Origin: Haloquadratum walsbyi J07HQW1
Lineage (GTDB): Archaea; Halobacteriota; Halobacteria; Halobacteriales; Haloferacaceae
DNA: 34,250 bases
Direction of reading: 5' to 3'
Assembly: GCA_000415965.1 (NCBI GenBank)
Contig: KE356560.1
Location: 756,488 to 790,737, forward strand
Shown here: positions 9,441-18,709 of the stretch, in pieces
How positions within the stretch are numbered: the first letter of the stretch is position 1
Layout: every line of letters begins with the position of its first letter
The notes under the pieces: model-generated
What the model saw: only the letters and a program-made list of their open reading frames with translations
What the model was told of the DNA's origin: nothing
The model's database searches: none
Translations under genes and position numbers: made by a program

Positions 9441-10616
9441 CTACTCGCGCTCGGTCTCAACGGCGCGCTCTGTCTCGCCATCCTGCATCTCTTCAGTTTT
9501 TTCAGCAGTAATCTGATCTGCATCCTTGATATTCCCCGGTTCGCCGGCTTTGATTGCTTCGGCTTCCTGTTCTAATTCCTCTAGGTCCATCTCTGCAGCC
9601 TCGTCAATCTGCCCGAGAATCTTCTCGATGTCATCAAGTCCAAGCAACTCACGTGTCTCATCATCGAAATCAAGACTCTCAAGTCCAGCTTCTTCTTGAA
9701 CGTCTGAGTTAGTCAACTGTCGACCATACCGACCAAGCAGACTGGTCAATTCTTGCGGGAGGACGAACGTCGTCGATTCACCCTCACCAATTGATTCGAG
9801 CGTCTCCATCCCACGTTCGATAACAGCACGTTCACCCATCGATTCTGAGGACTTTGCCCGCAGCACCGTCGATATCGCATCTCCCTGCGCTTCAAGAATC
9901 TGACTTTGCTTTTCACCCTGTGCACGGACAATATTCGATTGCTTTTCACCCTCTGCCTGTTCAACCGCTGATCGACGTTCTCCTTGTGCTTCCAGAATCA
10001 TTGCACGACGTCGGCGCTCTGCAGAGGTCTGTTGCTCCATTGCTTGTTGAACCTCTTTTGACGGATTGACTTCTCTTACTTCGACGGATTCAACCCGAAT
10101 TCCCCACTCATCTGTTGGCTCATCAAGCTCCTCACGGATTTTCGCATTGATTTCCTGCCGCTTATTCAGCGTATCATCAAGCTCCATGTCGCCAAGCACT
10201 GCTCGGAGAGTTGTTTGCGCGAGATTTGAAACGGCTTTTTTATAATCATCAACTTCAAGAAAAGCCTTCTTTGCATCCATGACCTTGATATATACAACAG
10301 CGTCAGCAGTGACCGGCGAATTGTCCCGCGTGATAGCTTCTTGTCGCGGAACGTCCAGTGTCTGTGTTCGCATATCAAATGCATACGTCCGTGAGACGAA
10401 CGGTGGAATAAAGCTAATTCCCGGTTCAAGTAGGTGACGGAACTCACCAAAGACAGTCAATGCTTCCTTTTCGTATGCATCAACAATCTCAACCATCTGA
10501 TAAACAGTGACGATTGCAAGGAACAACCCAAGCAACCCGACAAGGGACGTGCCAAGACCAATCCCAGCCTGGATCGGGAGTTGTGCTCCCTGACCCGCCA
10601 CAATATTGATATCCAT
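9441..10616 (-). CDS. Stomatin/prohibitin-like SPFH (band 7) membrane protein
   Basis: A 391-residue SPFH protein. One membrane helix spans about residues 15-42, followed by the SPFH domain (about 43-200) with EALTVFGEFRHLLEPGISFIPP, DMRTQTLDVPRQEAITRDNSPV and VREVNPSKEVQQAM. A coiled coil follows with the typical repeated unit EAQGE/RAQGE/EAQGD (about 200-250). The C-terminal 140 residues are very acidic and probably disordered. I chose the ATG at 10616, which places the helix at the N-terminus; the frame is open upstream to 10658. Such proteins build ring-like or raft-like scaffolds in the membrane and often guard proteases, frequently with an NfeD partner, but no NfeD gene is seen here. 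Confidence 0.92.
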   Translation of the reverse strand: MDINIVAGQGAQLPIQAGIGLGTSLVGLLGLFLAIVTVYQMVEIVDAYEKEALTVFGEFRHLLEPGISFIPPFVSRTYAFDMRTQTLDVPRQEAITRDNSPVTADAVVYIKVMDAKKAFLEVDDYKKAVSNLAQTTLRAVLGDMELDDTLNKRQEINAKIREELDEPTDEWGIRVESVEVREVNPSKEVQQAMEQQTSAERRRRAMILEAQGERRSAVEQAEGEKQSNIVRAQGEKQSQILEAQGDAISTVLRAKSSESMGERAVIERGMETLESIGEGESTTFVLPQELTSLLGRYGRQLTNSDVQEEAGLESLDFDDETRELLGLDDIEKILGQIDEAAEMDLEELEQEAEAIKAGEPGNIKDADQITAEKTEEMQDGETERAVETERE

Positions 10617-10844
10617 ACATAATAATAGGGTGGACTTCGGATAAGCTTGGCTCTCCAATTACTCCTGTTGTCAGTGTGATTCTGATAGAGATATCACAGG
10701 CTTGTCGACTGTCTTGTCGGAATCAATTCTCAATCTGAGACAACGGCAAAGCTACGCTGTGTTGAGCCGAGTTGAGCTGGTATTGTTATCCGGCGACTCA
10801 TGTGATTCGAACTGTTTACCATATCATCTTGTGAATAAAGATAT
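10617..10844. promoter_or_regulatory. Divergent promoter region between SPFH gene and ABC exporter operon
   Basis: These 228 bases separate two divergent genes and must contain both promoters. AT-rich boxes occur near 10815-10825 (TTTACCATAT), about 25 bases before the ABC ATPase start, which would suit a leaderless or very short leader transcript. I see no clear operator. Confidence 0.35.
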
Positions 10845-11873
10845 ATGACAGCGGCACTCGCCGCCGAGAATGTGTATAAATCATACGGCGACGTAACAGC
10901 ACTCGATGGTGTTTCACTTTCAGTTGATCAAGGGGAGATGTTTGGACTGGTCGGACCAAATGGCGCTGGGAAGACAACACTTGTTCGTGCACTGACTGGA
11001 ACGACAACGGTGAGGGGACAGTTGTCAATTCTTGGAGTCACTCCCAGTGAGCTCGATAAGTCACAAATCGGTGTTCTCCCTCAGTCATTTACACCTCCAG
11101 GTCGGCTGACAGCGCACGAACTCATCGAGTATTATGCAGGACTATATGATAATCCCCGTGACCCTGCGAGCGTCCTTGCTGATGTCGGTCTCAGCGATGA
11201 CCCAACAACACAATGGTATGAAACACTCTCAGGTGGACAACAACGACGTGTTTGTGTCGCCATCGCATTAATCAATGATCCTGCAGTTCTGTTTTTGGAT
11301 GAACCAACGACTGGTATCGATCCCGCAGGTCGTCGCTCCCTGTGGACGCTTCTTGAAACACTCGCCGCCGGTGGGACAACTGTCTTTCTAACAAGCCATT
11401 CAATGACGGAAGTCGAACGACTCGCCGACCGTGTGGGATTTCTAAACGATGGAAAATTACTGACGGTTGGTAACCCTCAGTCGCTGATTGAGAGTCATGC
11501 CGGGGATAATAAGCTCATAATCGAAACTGAGACTGCGCTTGACTCAGCAGCATTTTCATCACTTCCATTCGATGTGCAGACGAAAGCATCTGGTACTCGC
11601 ACGGTCGTTGAGGCTGTTGGTCCACGCGATATCGGTGAGGTGATTGATGCGGTTGATATGACCACCGTAACTGTTGAATCACTCACGTGGAAACAACCCA
11701 ATCTTGAGGATGTGTATCTCGAATTGTCCGGTGAGATGTTCGGTGCTGACGAAATTATCGAGAAGCCAGACTCACAGAGAGATGTTGGTCCCCTTGGTGG
11801 TGATATTCATACTGATGACGATGATCTATCAGAGACCGTCACGACAGCAACCACAAAGGGGTCTAATCAATGA
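10845..11873 (+). CDS. ABC-2 type exporter, ATP-binding subunit
   Basis: A 342-residue ABC ATPase with every motif in place: Walker A GPNGAGKTT (37-45), Q-loop Q80, signature LSGGQQRR (128-135), Walker B VLFLDE (148-153) and switch His185 in TSHSMTEVE. The C-terminal region (about 215-342) carries the DrrA/CcmA-type extension, ending in an acidic Asp/Thr-rich tail. It overlaps the next gene by 4 bases (ATGA), so the two are translationally coupled. With the permease it should form a two-gene exporter for drugs, lipids or a polysaccharide; nothing in the sequence settles the substrate. Confidence 0.93.
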   Translation: MTAALAAENVYKSYGDVTALDGVSLSVDQGEMFGLVGPNGAGKTTLVRALTGTTTVRGQLSILGVTPSELDKSQIGVLPQSFTPPGRLTAHELIEYYAGLYDNPRDPASVLADVGLSDDPTTQWYETLSGGQQRRVCVAIALINDPAVLFLDEPTTGIDPAGRRSLWTLLETLAAGGTTVFLTSHSMTEVERLADRVGFLNDGKLLTVGNPQSLIESHAGDNKLIIETETALDSAAFSSLPFDVQTKASGTRTVVEAVGPRDIGEVIDAVDMTTVTVESLTWKQPNLEDVYLELSGEMFGADEIIEKPDSQRDVGPLGGDIHTDDDDLSETVTTATTKGSNQ

Positions 11874-12631
11874 CTCGCCGGAGCCGGATTCGTGCTGAAT
11901 TTACCGCAGCATGGCATGCGTTCCTCCGCCGACGAACAGCGGTGTTTTTTACGTTCTTTTTTCCAGCAATCATCGTGGTTATCTTCGGTGCACTGGTGCA
12001 AACACAACCAACAGGTGGTGGTCTTTTTGCTGAACCTCAGGCGTATTATACTGCTGGATATCTCTCTGTCGTAGTGTTATTTACCCCATTATCGCGCGTC
12101 GGGAGTACTGTCGCCCGATACCGCAGTGGAAGCCGTTTTGAAAAGCTTGCAACGACACCATTATCTCGTGGTGAATGGCTCCTTGCACAATCACTTGTCA
12201 ATGTGGTCGTTATCGGCATCGCTGCTGGATTGTTATTGATCTTATCGGTGTTTGTAACCAACACGACACTTCCATTGAATATGACAATATTGTTTATCAT
12301 CCCATTCATTATTCTTGGCGTTATCTTATTCTGTGGGGTCGGGGCGATTATTGGTCGTGTTGCAGATTCTCAGGATGGGGTCATTGCTGCGTCAAACGCG
12401 ATTGCACTTCCATTGTTATTCCTCTCTGAGACATTTGTGACCCCGTCGCTCCTCCCGGTCTGGTTCCGCCCTGTCTTAGAGTTGTCACCACTCACATATG
12501 TTGCCCGAGGGATTCGAGCAGTGACATATCTAGAAGCAACAACAACCCCACTGTTTAATCTCGGTGTTGTGGCGGCTGTTGCGATTGTCGCATTCCTTGC
12601 CGGTACGAGAGCCGTCCCACAGACTGATTGA
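11870..12631 (+). CDS. ABC-2 type exporter, membrane permease subunit
   Basis: A 253-residue membrane protein with about six hydrophobic helices, of the ABC-2 (DrrB/NodJ-like) group. A short basic N-terminus (RRSRIRAEFTAAWHAFLRRR) leads into the first helix, and the conserved late segment LPLLFLSETFVTPSLLPVW then LELSPLTYVARGIRAV matches the ABC-2 signature. The ATG at 11870 overlaps the ATPase stop by 4 bases. It provides the pore for the ATPase encoded just upstream. Confidence 0.92.
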   Translation: MTRRSRIRAEFTAAWHAFLRRRTAVFFTFFFPAIIVVIFGALVQTQPTGGGLFAEPQAYYTAGYLSVVVLFTPLSRVGSTVARYRSGSRFEKLATTPLSRGEWLLAQSLVNVVVIGIAAGLLLILSVFVTNTTLPLNMTILFIIPFIILGVILFCGVGAIIGRVADSQDGVIAASNAIALPLLFLSETFVTPSLLPVWFRPVLELSPLTYVARGIRAVTYLEATTTPLFNLGVVAAVAIVAFLAGTRAVPQTD

Positions 12632-12729
12632 CACTGGCCTGTCCCCACTACTCGACTCGACTCGAAGTCGATATGACTCAACTGGGGCAACATTCAGTAC
12701 AACTCCGAAATCAATATTGATTGAACGAG

Positions 12730-13410
12730 ATGACTCATAATATATCAAGCGCGTTTGATCGACTGAGAGACAGCGGTGTTGTTGCTGTTATGCGAGGTGC
12801 TGATGCGGATACGATTATTGACGTTGCAACAGCGCTTCATGACGGTGGTGTGACTGCATATGAGATAACCGCTGACAATGCTAATGCAGCCACCTTTATC
12901 AGTGAGGTCCGTGCATCGTTCCGCGATTCAGAGGCGATTGTCGGGGCTGGCACTGTGCTTGACGTGCCGACAGCCAACGATATGATAACAAGCGGTGCTG
13001 AATTCGTTGTTGGACCGACCTTTGATCCTGATATTGTAGCAACATGTAATCGAAGAGGAACGTTCGTTGCACCAGGTATCCTCACCCCGACAGAGGCACT
13101 GAATGCATACGAGGCTGGTGCGGATCTTCTCAAGATATTTCCAGCAGCAACAGTTGGACCAACGCATCTTTCAAGTATTGCTGGACCACTCCCACAGCTG
13201 CCATTGATGCCGACGGGAGGAATCGATGTGAATAACGTTGCAGACTATATTGATGCTGGTGCGGCAGTCGTCGGTGCTGGAAGTGCACTGATGGATACGG
13301 ATGCGATTGCCGCCGGTGATTTTGAGTCAATCACAGAAACAGCAGAACTGTTTAAACAGGAAATTGAAACCGCTCGCATGCGCAACCCCTCTTCGTCTTC
13401 CTCATCATAA
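12730..13410 (+). CDS. kdgA: 2-dehydro-3-deoxy-6-phosphogluconate (KDPG) aldolase, Eda family
   Basis: A 226-residue TIM-barrel class I aldolase that splits KDPG into pyruvate and glyceraldehyde 3-phosphate in the semi-phosphorylative Entner-Doudoroff route of haloarchaea. The Schiff-base lysine is K135 (LLKIFPA) and the catalytic glutamate is E45 (YEITADN). GAGTVLDV (72-79), PGILTPTEAL (115-124) and PTGGID complete the family pattern. Compared with Escherichia coli Eda, the arginine four residues after the glutamate is replaced by Asp49; a similar residue is, as I recall, usual in haloarchaeal homologues. I use the ATG at 12730, not the TTG at 12721. The tail ends in six serines. It stands alone, 98 bases after the ABC permease. 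Confidence 0.88.
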   Translation: MTHNISSAFDRLRDSGVVAVMRGADADTIIDVATALHDGGVTAYEITADNANAATFISEVRASFRDSEAIVGAGTVLDVPTANDMITSGAEFVVGPTFDPDIVATCNRRGTFVAPGILTPTEALNAYEAGADLLKIFPAATVGPTHLSSIAGPLPQLPLMPTGGIDVNNVADYIDAGAAVVGAGSALMDTDAIAAGDFESITETAELFKQEIETARMRNPSSSSSS

Positions 13411-14372
13411 CAGTAACTGGGAAGATGACTACTGTTCCTCTCCGAAATTACACCTATCTGAGTTGAAATGCCATCTTCGGCGTTCTGCTTCAATTTCGAA
13501 TCACGACAATCACAGCACAAACAATTGATAACCATGCTTCACGGCAGACAGAGGAATACTTCCTGCACCACGCAGATGACCAATCATACATTGAGTGAGC
13601 TGTTTTCTATATTCGTCTCAATCAACAGAAAAACTAAACGAAGTATCTTTGAGCTTCGATTTAGATCCAAATTTGGATTTGGATTCTGAGGTCGTCCACC
13701 ACACGGCTTGCCTTCCCACTCGAGATATTCGCAGTTTCGTGGTCTGGTGAGTGCTTATACGCGGAGCAGGCGCAATCCCACTGAGGCTGTGGATACGCGC
13801 CGTCACAGTGGTAATTCCACACATTTGTGTCCGAAAACAGCGCATATGTGAATGTTAATGTTGGCGCAGTGGTTACGACCCCAGTGTCGCCGAGCGCCCG
13901 AAACTGGCGGTTCGAGTATGAGTGTCCGCCCACGCTGGAACCAGGGTGTGCCCTCTGTGCAAACAACAAACACCGGGCGAAGCTCGCAATGAAAGTAACT
14001 CCGAGTCCGTGTCCGCTGAAGTCTGTCGGTGTCGGAGGCCCCGAGGCAAAAACAACTCTGGGCGTGGGCGTCCGACTCTGACAAACGAGAGGAGTACCGG
14101 GGGTTTGGCACTCCCAAGAGACTACCCATCGACCGGCCCCACACCGATTCGAACGGTGTGGTGGCTTGGGAGTCTGTCAACCTGAAATTCCCCAACTCAA
14201 CGCAGCGGTGCGGTGCCGTGGGATTCCTCCCGCCTTCAGGCCGAGGAGGATGTCAAGTCCTCAGCTTCATCTTCCGTTCCATCTTTTTTATCTGAGAGAC
14301 TGATCCGGCTGATGCGTTCATCGCTCTTTTCGATGAACTGGCACACTGAGAGTCAATTTAGACAAGTGGAAT
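13411..14372. other. Long gene-poor gap with decayed IS1341-type element
   Basis: Positions 13411-13680 show nothing recognisable beyond a small imperfect tract near 13660-13688 (GATTTAGATCC, AAATTTGGATTTGGATTC). From about 13690 to 14260 the base composition turns G+C-richer than the neighbours, with open frames on both strands but none matching a family along its length. The right part is a solo insertion-sequence end with strong stem-loops (separate entry). Positions 14261-14372 look empty. Confidence 0.5.
14100..14260 (+). mobile_element. Solo IS200/IS605 (IS1341-type) right end with guide-RNA-like stem-loops
   Basis: Three nested or serial stems are visible. ACTCCCAAG (14110-14118) pairs exactly with CTTGGGAGT (14165-14173). 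Inside it, CCACACCG (14139-14146) pairs exactly with CGGTGTGG (14154-14161) around a 7-base loop. Then TCCTCC (14225-14230) pairs with GGAGGA (14245-14250), followed by TGTCAA. The segment GCAGCGGTGCGGTGCCGTGG just before the last hairpin matches the same position in the copies at 21751-21808 and 26710-26767. Haloarchaeal IS1341 tnpB genes are known to yield sense-overlapping transcripts (sotRNAs, now understood as TnpB guide RNAs) from this end. No intact tnpB precedes it, so it is an orphan. Confidence 0.6.
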
Positions 14373-16292
14373 TTAGTTAGTTTCCTCAGTCGACATGCTC
14401 TCGGATTCAACGGCGTCGTCGGTTTCATCCTCACCCCTCTGTGTCTCTTCGGTGTCATCATTATTGCCATCATCGTCACCATTGTCATCACGATTATGAT
14501 CCTTTTCTAGATGACCAGCATCGCCCGCAGTCGTGTCATTCTTTGTCTCCACCTGATTTGTCGATATCTCAGTGTTATCCTCAGTTGTGACCATCTCAGG
14601 TTCATTGCTCGCAGTTGTCTCTGACCCTGACTCTGAGTTTGAGTTTGAGTCTGAGTTTGATCCTGATGATGACATGCCACCGATAGAGAGTGTTTCTATC
14701 CGATCCTGTCGGCTGTGGATTGCTCGCTGAAGACGTGTTTCGAGTTCTGTCCGAAGTGTCGTTGCACGTTGCGCACTGATATCGACCGCCTGCGCATCAC
14801 TCCCACCAAGTGATCGTGACCCAGCAGTATCAGCTGTAATAGTTGCGAGTCCGAGTCGTCGCTGAAAGATGGTCCGTGTATCGATGACAGTCTGAATCCG
14901 GTATAATGGCACAATCCGAGTCTCTCGTGTAAACACGCCATTTCGCGTCACAAAGTGGTCCTCACTGATCCAGTGTCCCCGATGACGCCACAGTGCAATG
15001 GCGATGACCCCTCCAACCGGGAGCAAGCCAACCGCAACCCACCATGGGAACGCAATTGATGTAAGAGTACTAATTACAAACAATCCAGTAATCACTGCGC
15101 CGACGATGAGTCCAGCCCGAACGAGATATCGTCGTCGTGCGCGCTTCGGTGGGCGCTGTAACTCAATTGTGTCAACGGGTTCGATGCGTGTAATCAGTTC
15201 ATCTATCCGATCCCGCTGAGCAAGCGGGACTGCGACCTCTGAGCCGCGACCTCCACTGCCACTTTGCCCAGGTGCATACCCTGCTGTCTCTACATATAGC
15301 GTTGCGTATCCAAAGTACCGCTTGAGTGGGTCATCCTCAATTGTCAATGTCTGGATTTTCTCAAACGGAATCGAACCATCATACCGCTGGAAAAGTCCTC
15401 GTTCATACCGCAATTCTCCCCTCGTTTCAGTGAGCCGGAATCCATAATATGATGTCACGGCTGAGGCTGCACCCACGAGCCACGAAAGAAGAACAACCCC
15501 AAGAAGGACCGGCAGAAGTGCCAACAGAGCACTCACACCACCAGTTAGCACTGACGGTCCGCCAATGAGTGTCAGCAGTGACCTGAGTGGACTCGCGGCT
15601 GGGACGAGATTTGTCACGATGGGACCAAATGTTGAAAGCCCAGCAACAAGCAATCCGGGAACCCGAAGATCAATTGAAAAGAACCCAACAAGTGCTAATT
15701 CATTGTCGTCGAGCACGAATAATTTCTCAACTGTATAATCTGTTGAAGCACCGCTCGGTTTATTCTCGACGTCAGTTGGTTCGCTCTCTTCTGTGTCCGT
15801 TGCATTTGTCGTGCGTCTGTCACTCTCATCATGCTTTCGCCGTCCGACCTCACGCTGTAGCCGTTTTGCCTCTTCGGCCGAGACAAACCGCAGGGTCGCC
15901 TCTGTAGACTCACCACCTGCTGTTTCAAATGAAACAACAGCAATATTGAGACCTCGTTGAATAATATTTCGAGAAATATCAACGTTCTGAATCCGACGAA
16001 GCGGTATCTCACGATTTCGCCGAGAAAGAACCCCTGAGTCGATATCAAGACTATCAGTAGTCAACTTATATTGAAATCGCCTGACATACGCAGTCTCATA
16101 TCCGACAAGGATAAGCGCAATTGTGATTGCAATCGCACCAATGACAGTTGAATCGACAACTCCAATCACAGGAAGTTCAGGGAGGTCTCCTTGACCAGTT
16201 AGCACGAACACAAGTGCAAACGCTATACTCCCACTGCGCTGGAGGACACGATACGGAATTGATAGTGGTGAGAGTGTCCGTATCTGGGTCAT
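14373..16292 (-). CDS. Large bacterial-PH-domain membrane protein (YdbT-like)
   Basis: A 639-residue membrane protein with three repeats of the short bacterial PH (bPH2) domain, each following a helical hairpin. The signature turns are RREIPLRRIQNVDISRNIIQ-like (RNREIPLRRIQNVDIS, about 94-110), DGSIPFEKIQTLTIEDDPLK (about 306-325) and TRIVPLYRIQTVIDTRTIF (about 452-470). This matches the YdbS/YdbT pair of bacteria, where the large partner has repeated bPH2 domains. The C-terminal 100 residues are very acidic low-complexity, including a Ser-Asn-Asp-Glu tract coded by hexanucleotide repeats near 14625-14660. The ATG at 16292 lies two bases after the stop of the upstream gene (a GTG at 16295 would overlap). 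Function unknown; membrane-stress roles are reported for bacterial relatives. Confidence 0.86.
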   Translation of the reverse strand: MTQIRTLSPLSIPYRVLQRSGSIAFALVFVLTGQGDLPELPVIGVVDSTVIGAIAITIALILVGYETAYVRRFQYKLTTDSLDIDSGVLSRRNREIPLRRIQNVDISRNIIQRGLNIAVVSFETAGGESTEATLRFVSAEEAKRLQREVGRRKHDESDRRTTNATDTEESEPTDVENKPSGASTDYTVEKLFVLDDNELALVGFFSIDLRVPGLLVAGLSTFGPIVTNLVPAASPLRSLLTLIGGPSVLTGGVSALLALLPVLLGVVLLSWLVGAASAVTSYYGFRLTETRGELRYERGLFQRYDGSIPFEKIQTLTIEDDPLKRYFGYATLYVETAGYAPGQSGSGGRGSEVAVPLAQRDRIDELITRIEPVDTIELQRPPKRARRRYLVRAGLIVGAVITGLFVISTLTSIAFPWWVAVGLLPVGGVIAIALWRHRGHWISEDHFVTRNGVFTRETRIVPLYRIQTVIDTRTIFQRRLGLATITADTAGSRSLGGSDAQAVDISAQRATTLRTELETRLQRAIHSRQDRIETLSIGGMSSSGSNSDSNSNSESGSETTASNEPEMVTTEDNTEISTNQVETKNDTTAGDAGHLEKDHNRDDNGDDDGNNDDTEETQRGEDETDDAVESESMSTEETN

Positions 16293-16294
16293 CA

Positions 16295-16762
16295 CTACAC
16301 CGCGTCCTCGCTTTCTGATTGGATTGCTAATTCTCGAAGACGTTCGCGAAGTTCATTTGCGTTCGTCTGACTGAGACCAGGAACAGCAACGTCAGCCCCT
16401 CGTGATCCAGCGGTATACACAACAGTACTTGCTAACCCACTAAAACGTTCAATCGGTGATCGCGCAGTATCGACGTGTTGAATCCGAACGAATGGGACAA
16501 CCGTTCGAACACGTGTGAGAACACCTCGTTCGAGATAAATCGAATCCGCCCTGATTTCATATCGCCAAATTCGATATCGAGCAACCGCAAGTATGATCCC
16601 AAGACCACCAACGACAACGAATGTCACTCCTGGTGCCCAAATAGGTATCACAGAGAGATTCAATAACCATCGTGCGCCAGCAGTAATCCCACTGAGTAAC
16701 GCTGCAATTGCGATAGCACGACCAATCCACAAAAACCGAATCCGGGGGTTAAGTTGGTTCAT
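16295..16762 (-). CDS. Small bacterial-PH-domain membrane protein (YdbS-like)
   Basis: A 155-residue protein with two membrane helices (about 10-28 and 35-58) followed by one bPH2 domain: WRYEIRADSIYLERGVL, then TVVPFVRIQHVDTARSPIERF and the GLASTVVYTAGSRG strand region. It is the small partner of the YdbS/YdbT-type pair and is cotranscribed with the large one, whose ATG follows its stop by two bases. I chose the ATG at 16762 over a TTG at 16786. The two proteins probably form a membrane complex (inference from coupling and family). Confidence 0.87.
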   Translation of the reverse strand: MNQLNPRIRFLWIGRAIAIAALLSGITAGARWLLNLSVIPIWAPGVTFVVVGGLGIILAVARYRIWRYEIRADSIYLERGVLTRVRTVVPFVRIQHVDTARSPIERFSGLASTVVYTAGSRGADVAVPGLSQTNANELRERLRELAIQSESEDAV

Positions 16763-16913
16763 TGAGAAAAAAGATAGTGATGCCAATCAACGGTCGGTAC
16801 ACACGCATGGATGTTTCCTGCATATAAGAGATGACAGCATAAATATCGTCCCGTCTGAGTTGTTACTCTAGACGCATATCATCAATTGCGCATCGCTATA
16901 ATTATAAAGAATA

Positions 16914-17798
16914 TTACGACCGTGCTGTCTGCTCAGTCTTCGCTATCTTTGTTCGTGTTCGTTGAAGCATTTGCTTGGTTGTTGCCAGCGCTTGAAACAC
17001 CGGTCGCGTATGTGAGCAGTCTCGATACAATGTCTCTGATACCATGCCATGTGTTGATCCAAGTATACGACAGTGTTGTTCAATAACCACCTGTCTACTC
17101 GTAATAGCATCATCAACCTGGGACATCAAAAAGTTGATATGCTGACATGTCTGTCGACAACCAGCAGATGACCGAGTCCCTGGGACCGTCTCACGGATAC
17201 GAATAAGAATTGCAAGAATTTCATCGACGATTGCACCTGCTGAGTCGATGGCTTTGATTTCGGCGTCAAGACGGCTTTTCCATGCCTGCCGATTAGCAAT
17301 CGAGACCATTGAGGCAGCGATAACTCGACTGCGGATAGTTGAAGTGAGCGAAGCGTTAAGTAATAGTGACTGTGCCACTGCTGGACCAAATTCTGCGGTG
17401 AGATGCATCGGAACCGACATCGCGGTCATGTCCGCATGCGGAGTCGAAAGGACCGTATTATCATATAAATCACAAACATCATCCACTGTTTCGATTGATT
17501 GCGCCTGCGATTGAGTAATCACCCCTGGAGAGAAAAACTCCGTCTGTTGATCGACCTCATCAGATAAACTAGGGGTATCCCGACAGAAATGTTCTGATCG
17601 AGAGTACCTACTATCATGAATAATGTCAATCTGGGCTGTGTCTGCGTCTGTGTCTGTATCGTTTAAACACTGATTTGCACCGCCTGCCTGTAGAGTGAAC
17701 CGAAACGTGGAAAATGCATCACCCTCGTCTGTGATCCGACGACGAGTTTGTTTTGTAGTCTGTCTTGCCATTTCAAGCATTGATGGTGTCACAGACAT
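16914..17798 (-). CDS. Haloarchaeal protein of unknown function, helical (possibly DUF7260-like)
   Basis: A 294-residue, mostly helical protein with no membrane segment. Residues from about 25 (RRITDEGDAFSTFRFTLQAGGA) lead into an Asp/Thr repeat (NDTDTDADTAQ) and then a long stretch with many helices. The C-terminal half has four Cys residues (SSAGCRQTCQHINF and VIEQHCRILG, YRDCSHTRP), more than usual for a haloarchaeal protein. The general layout reminds me of the haloarchaeal DUF7260 family, but I am not certain. The ATG at 17798 (MSVTPSMLEMARQ) is preferred over the upstream start at 17873, which adds an AT-rich non-acidic stretch. No neighbour hints at a role. Confidence 0.65.
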   Translation of the reverse strand: MSVTPSMLEMARQTTKQTRRRITDEGDAFSTFRFTLQAGGANQCLNDTDTDADTAQIDIIHDSRYSRSEHFCRDTPSLSDEVDQQTEFFSPGVITQSQAQSIETVDDVCDLYDNTVLSTPHADMTAMSVPMHLTAEFGPAVAQSLLLNASLTSTIRSRVIAASMVSIANRQAWKSRLDAEIKAIDSAGAIVDEILAILIRIRETVPGTRSSAGCRQTCQHINFLMSQVDDAITSRQVVIEQHCRILGSTHGMVSETLYRDCSHTRPVFQALATTKQMLQRTRTKIAKTEQTARS

Positions 17799-17983
17799 CC
17801 TCAACTGCTGATTTATCTTATTATGATAATAAAATATCGAAAATATTATATTTTTGCCAACATATCTCTTCATGTAGATATATACTTCTCACTGTTTACC
17901 TCTTCATCATCTAATGTTGGGTGATTCATTTCATCACGGCGATACTTAGTCTCTTCTCGTATTCTGTGGATACTTAGAGATCA

Positions 17984-18439
17984 TCATATAACCGTATTCG
18001 CTGTAAGCAGTCCAATGTTCACGAGCAATAGCATACTCACTCCGGTGGCTATCTGAAAGCTTCGACGAGACGCAGCAACGGGTGCGCGAACACGTTTTGC
18101 TCGAAGTCCACTCACAAGCCTTCGACGACCAATTTCAACGGACACAGCAAGTATGAGCCACATCAGTAGTGCTGTGAGTACAAGATTACCATCAACAGTA
18201 TTGATCAATGTTTCAGTTGTATATGTTGTCCCAGCGAGATAGCCACCGGTGAGAATCGTCAGGACTGTCCCGCTCCGAGAGAGCGTCATCAACCGTCCAA
18301 CAATCCGTTCCAGTGGAGTCGCATCGATGTCACCCGTCGCGGCAGTGGGAAGCACAGCGACGGTCATAAATGCGACACTTCCAATCCACACTGTCCCTGC
18401 CACAGTATGAATGATTATCAGTATTAGATCAACTACCAT
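17984..18439 (-). CDS. Four-helix membrane protein, CopD/DUF2269-like
   Basis: A 151-residue integral membrane protein with four hydrophobic helices. The first contains HTVAGTVWIGSVAFM (about 11-25), the His-x-x-x-Gly-Trp/Val-Trp type motif seen in CopD and DUF2269 proteins, and the loop between helices 1 and 2 includes LERIVGRLMTLSRSGT, also typical. A basic cluster RRRLVSGLRAKRVRAP precedes the last helix. The family is sometimes linked to copper or haem, but no ligand set is clear here. It stands alone with about 270 bases of AT-rich spacer on its upstream side. Confidence 0.78.
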   Translation of the reverse strand: MVVDLILIIIHTVAGTVWIGSVAFMTVAVLPTAATGDIDATPLERIVGRLMTLSRSGTVLTILTGGYLAGTTYTTETLINTVDGNLVLTALLMWLILAVSVEIGRRRLVSGLRAKRVRAPVAASRRSFQIATGVSMLLLVNIGLLTANTVI

Positions 18440-18709
18440 GCTGACAACTCATGCGCGATGAACGGTATTTTTCTTATCGATGCAGTCGTGATATTCCCTT
18501 GTGAGCCTAGTCAATCACTGTAAGTCAAATTATTGATAACTTGTATATGCTGTTTATTGACTCATATTCATCGCCGACACGCAAAGACTGACGCAGACGC
18601 GGGAGAGAGTGAGTAAATCAGAAGTCCTGGCTATTTCCGGAGAGACTTCCCGTTATATTTACACTGAAGAGATAGCGTGAGAATACGACGAATATAACTC
18701 TGGAAGTAT

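Noticed and set aside
13803..14195. 130-codon minus-strand frame over the decayed element
   Set aside because: It is antisense to the right-end structure, rich in Arg/Cys/His, with no family likeness; open frames on both strands reflect the higher G+C.
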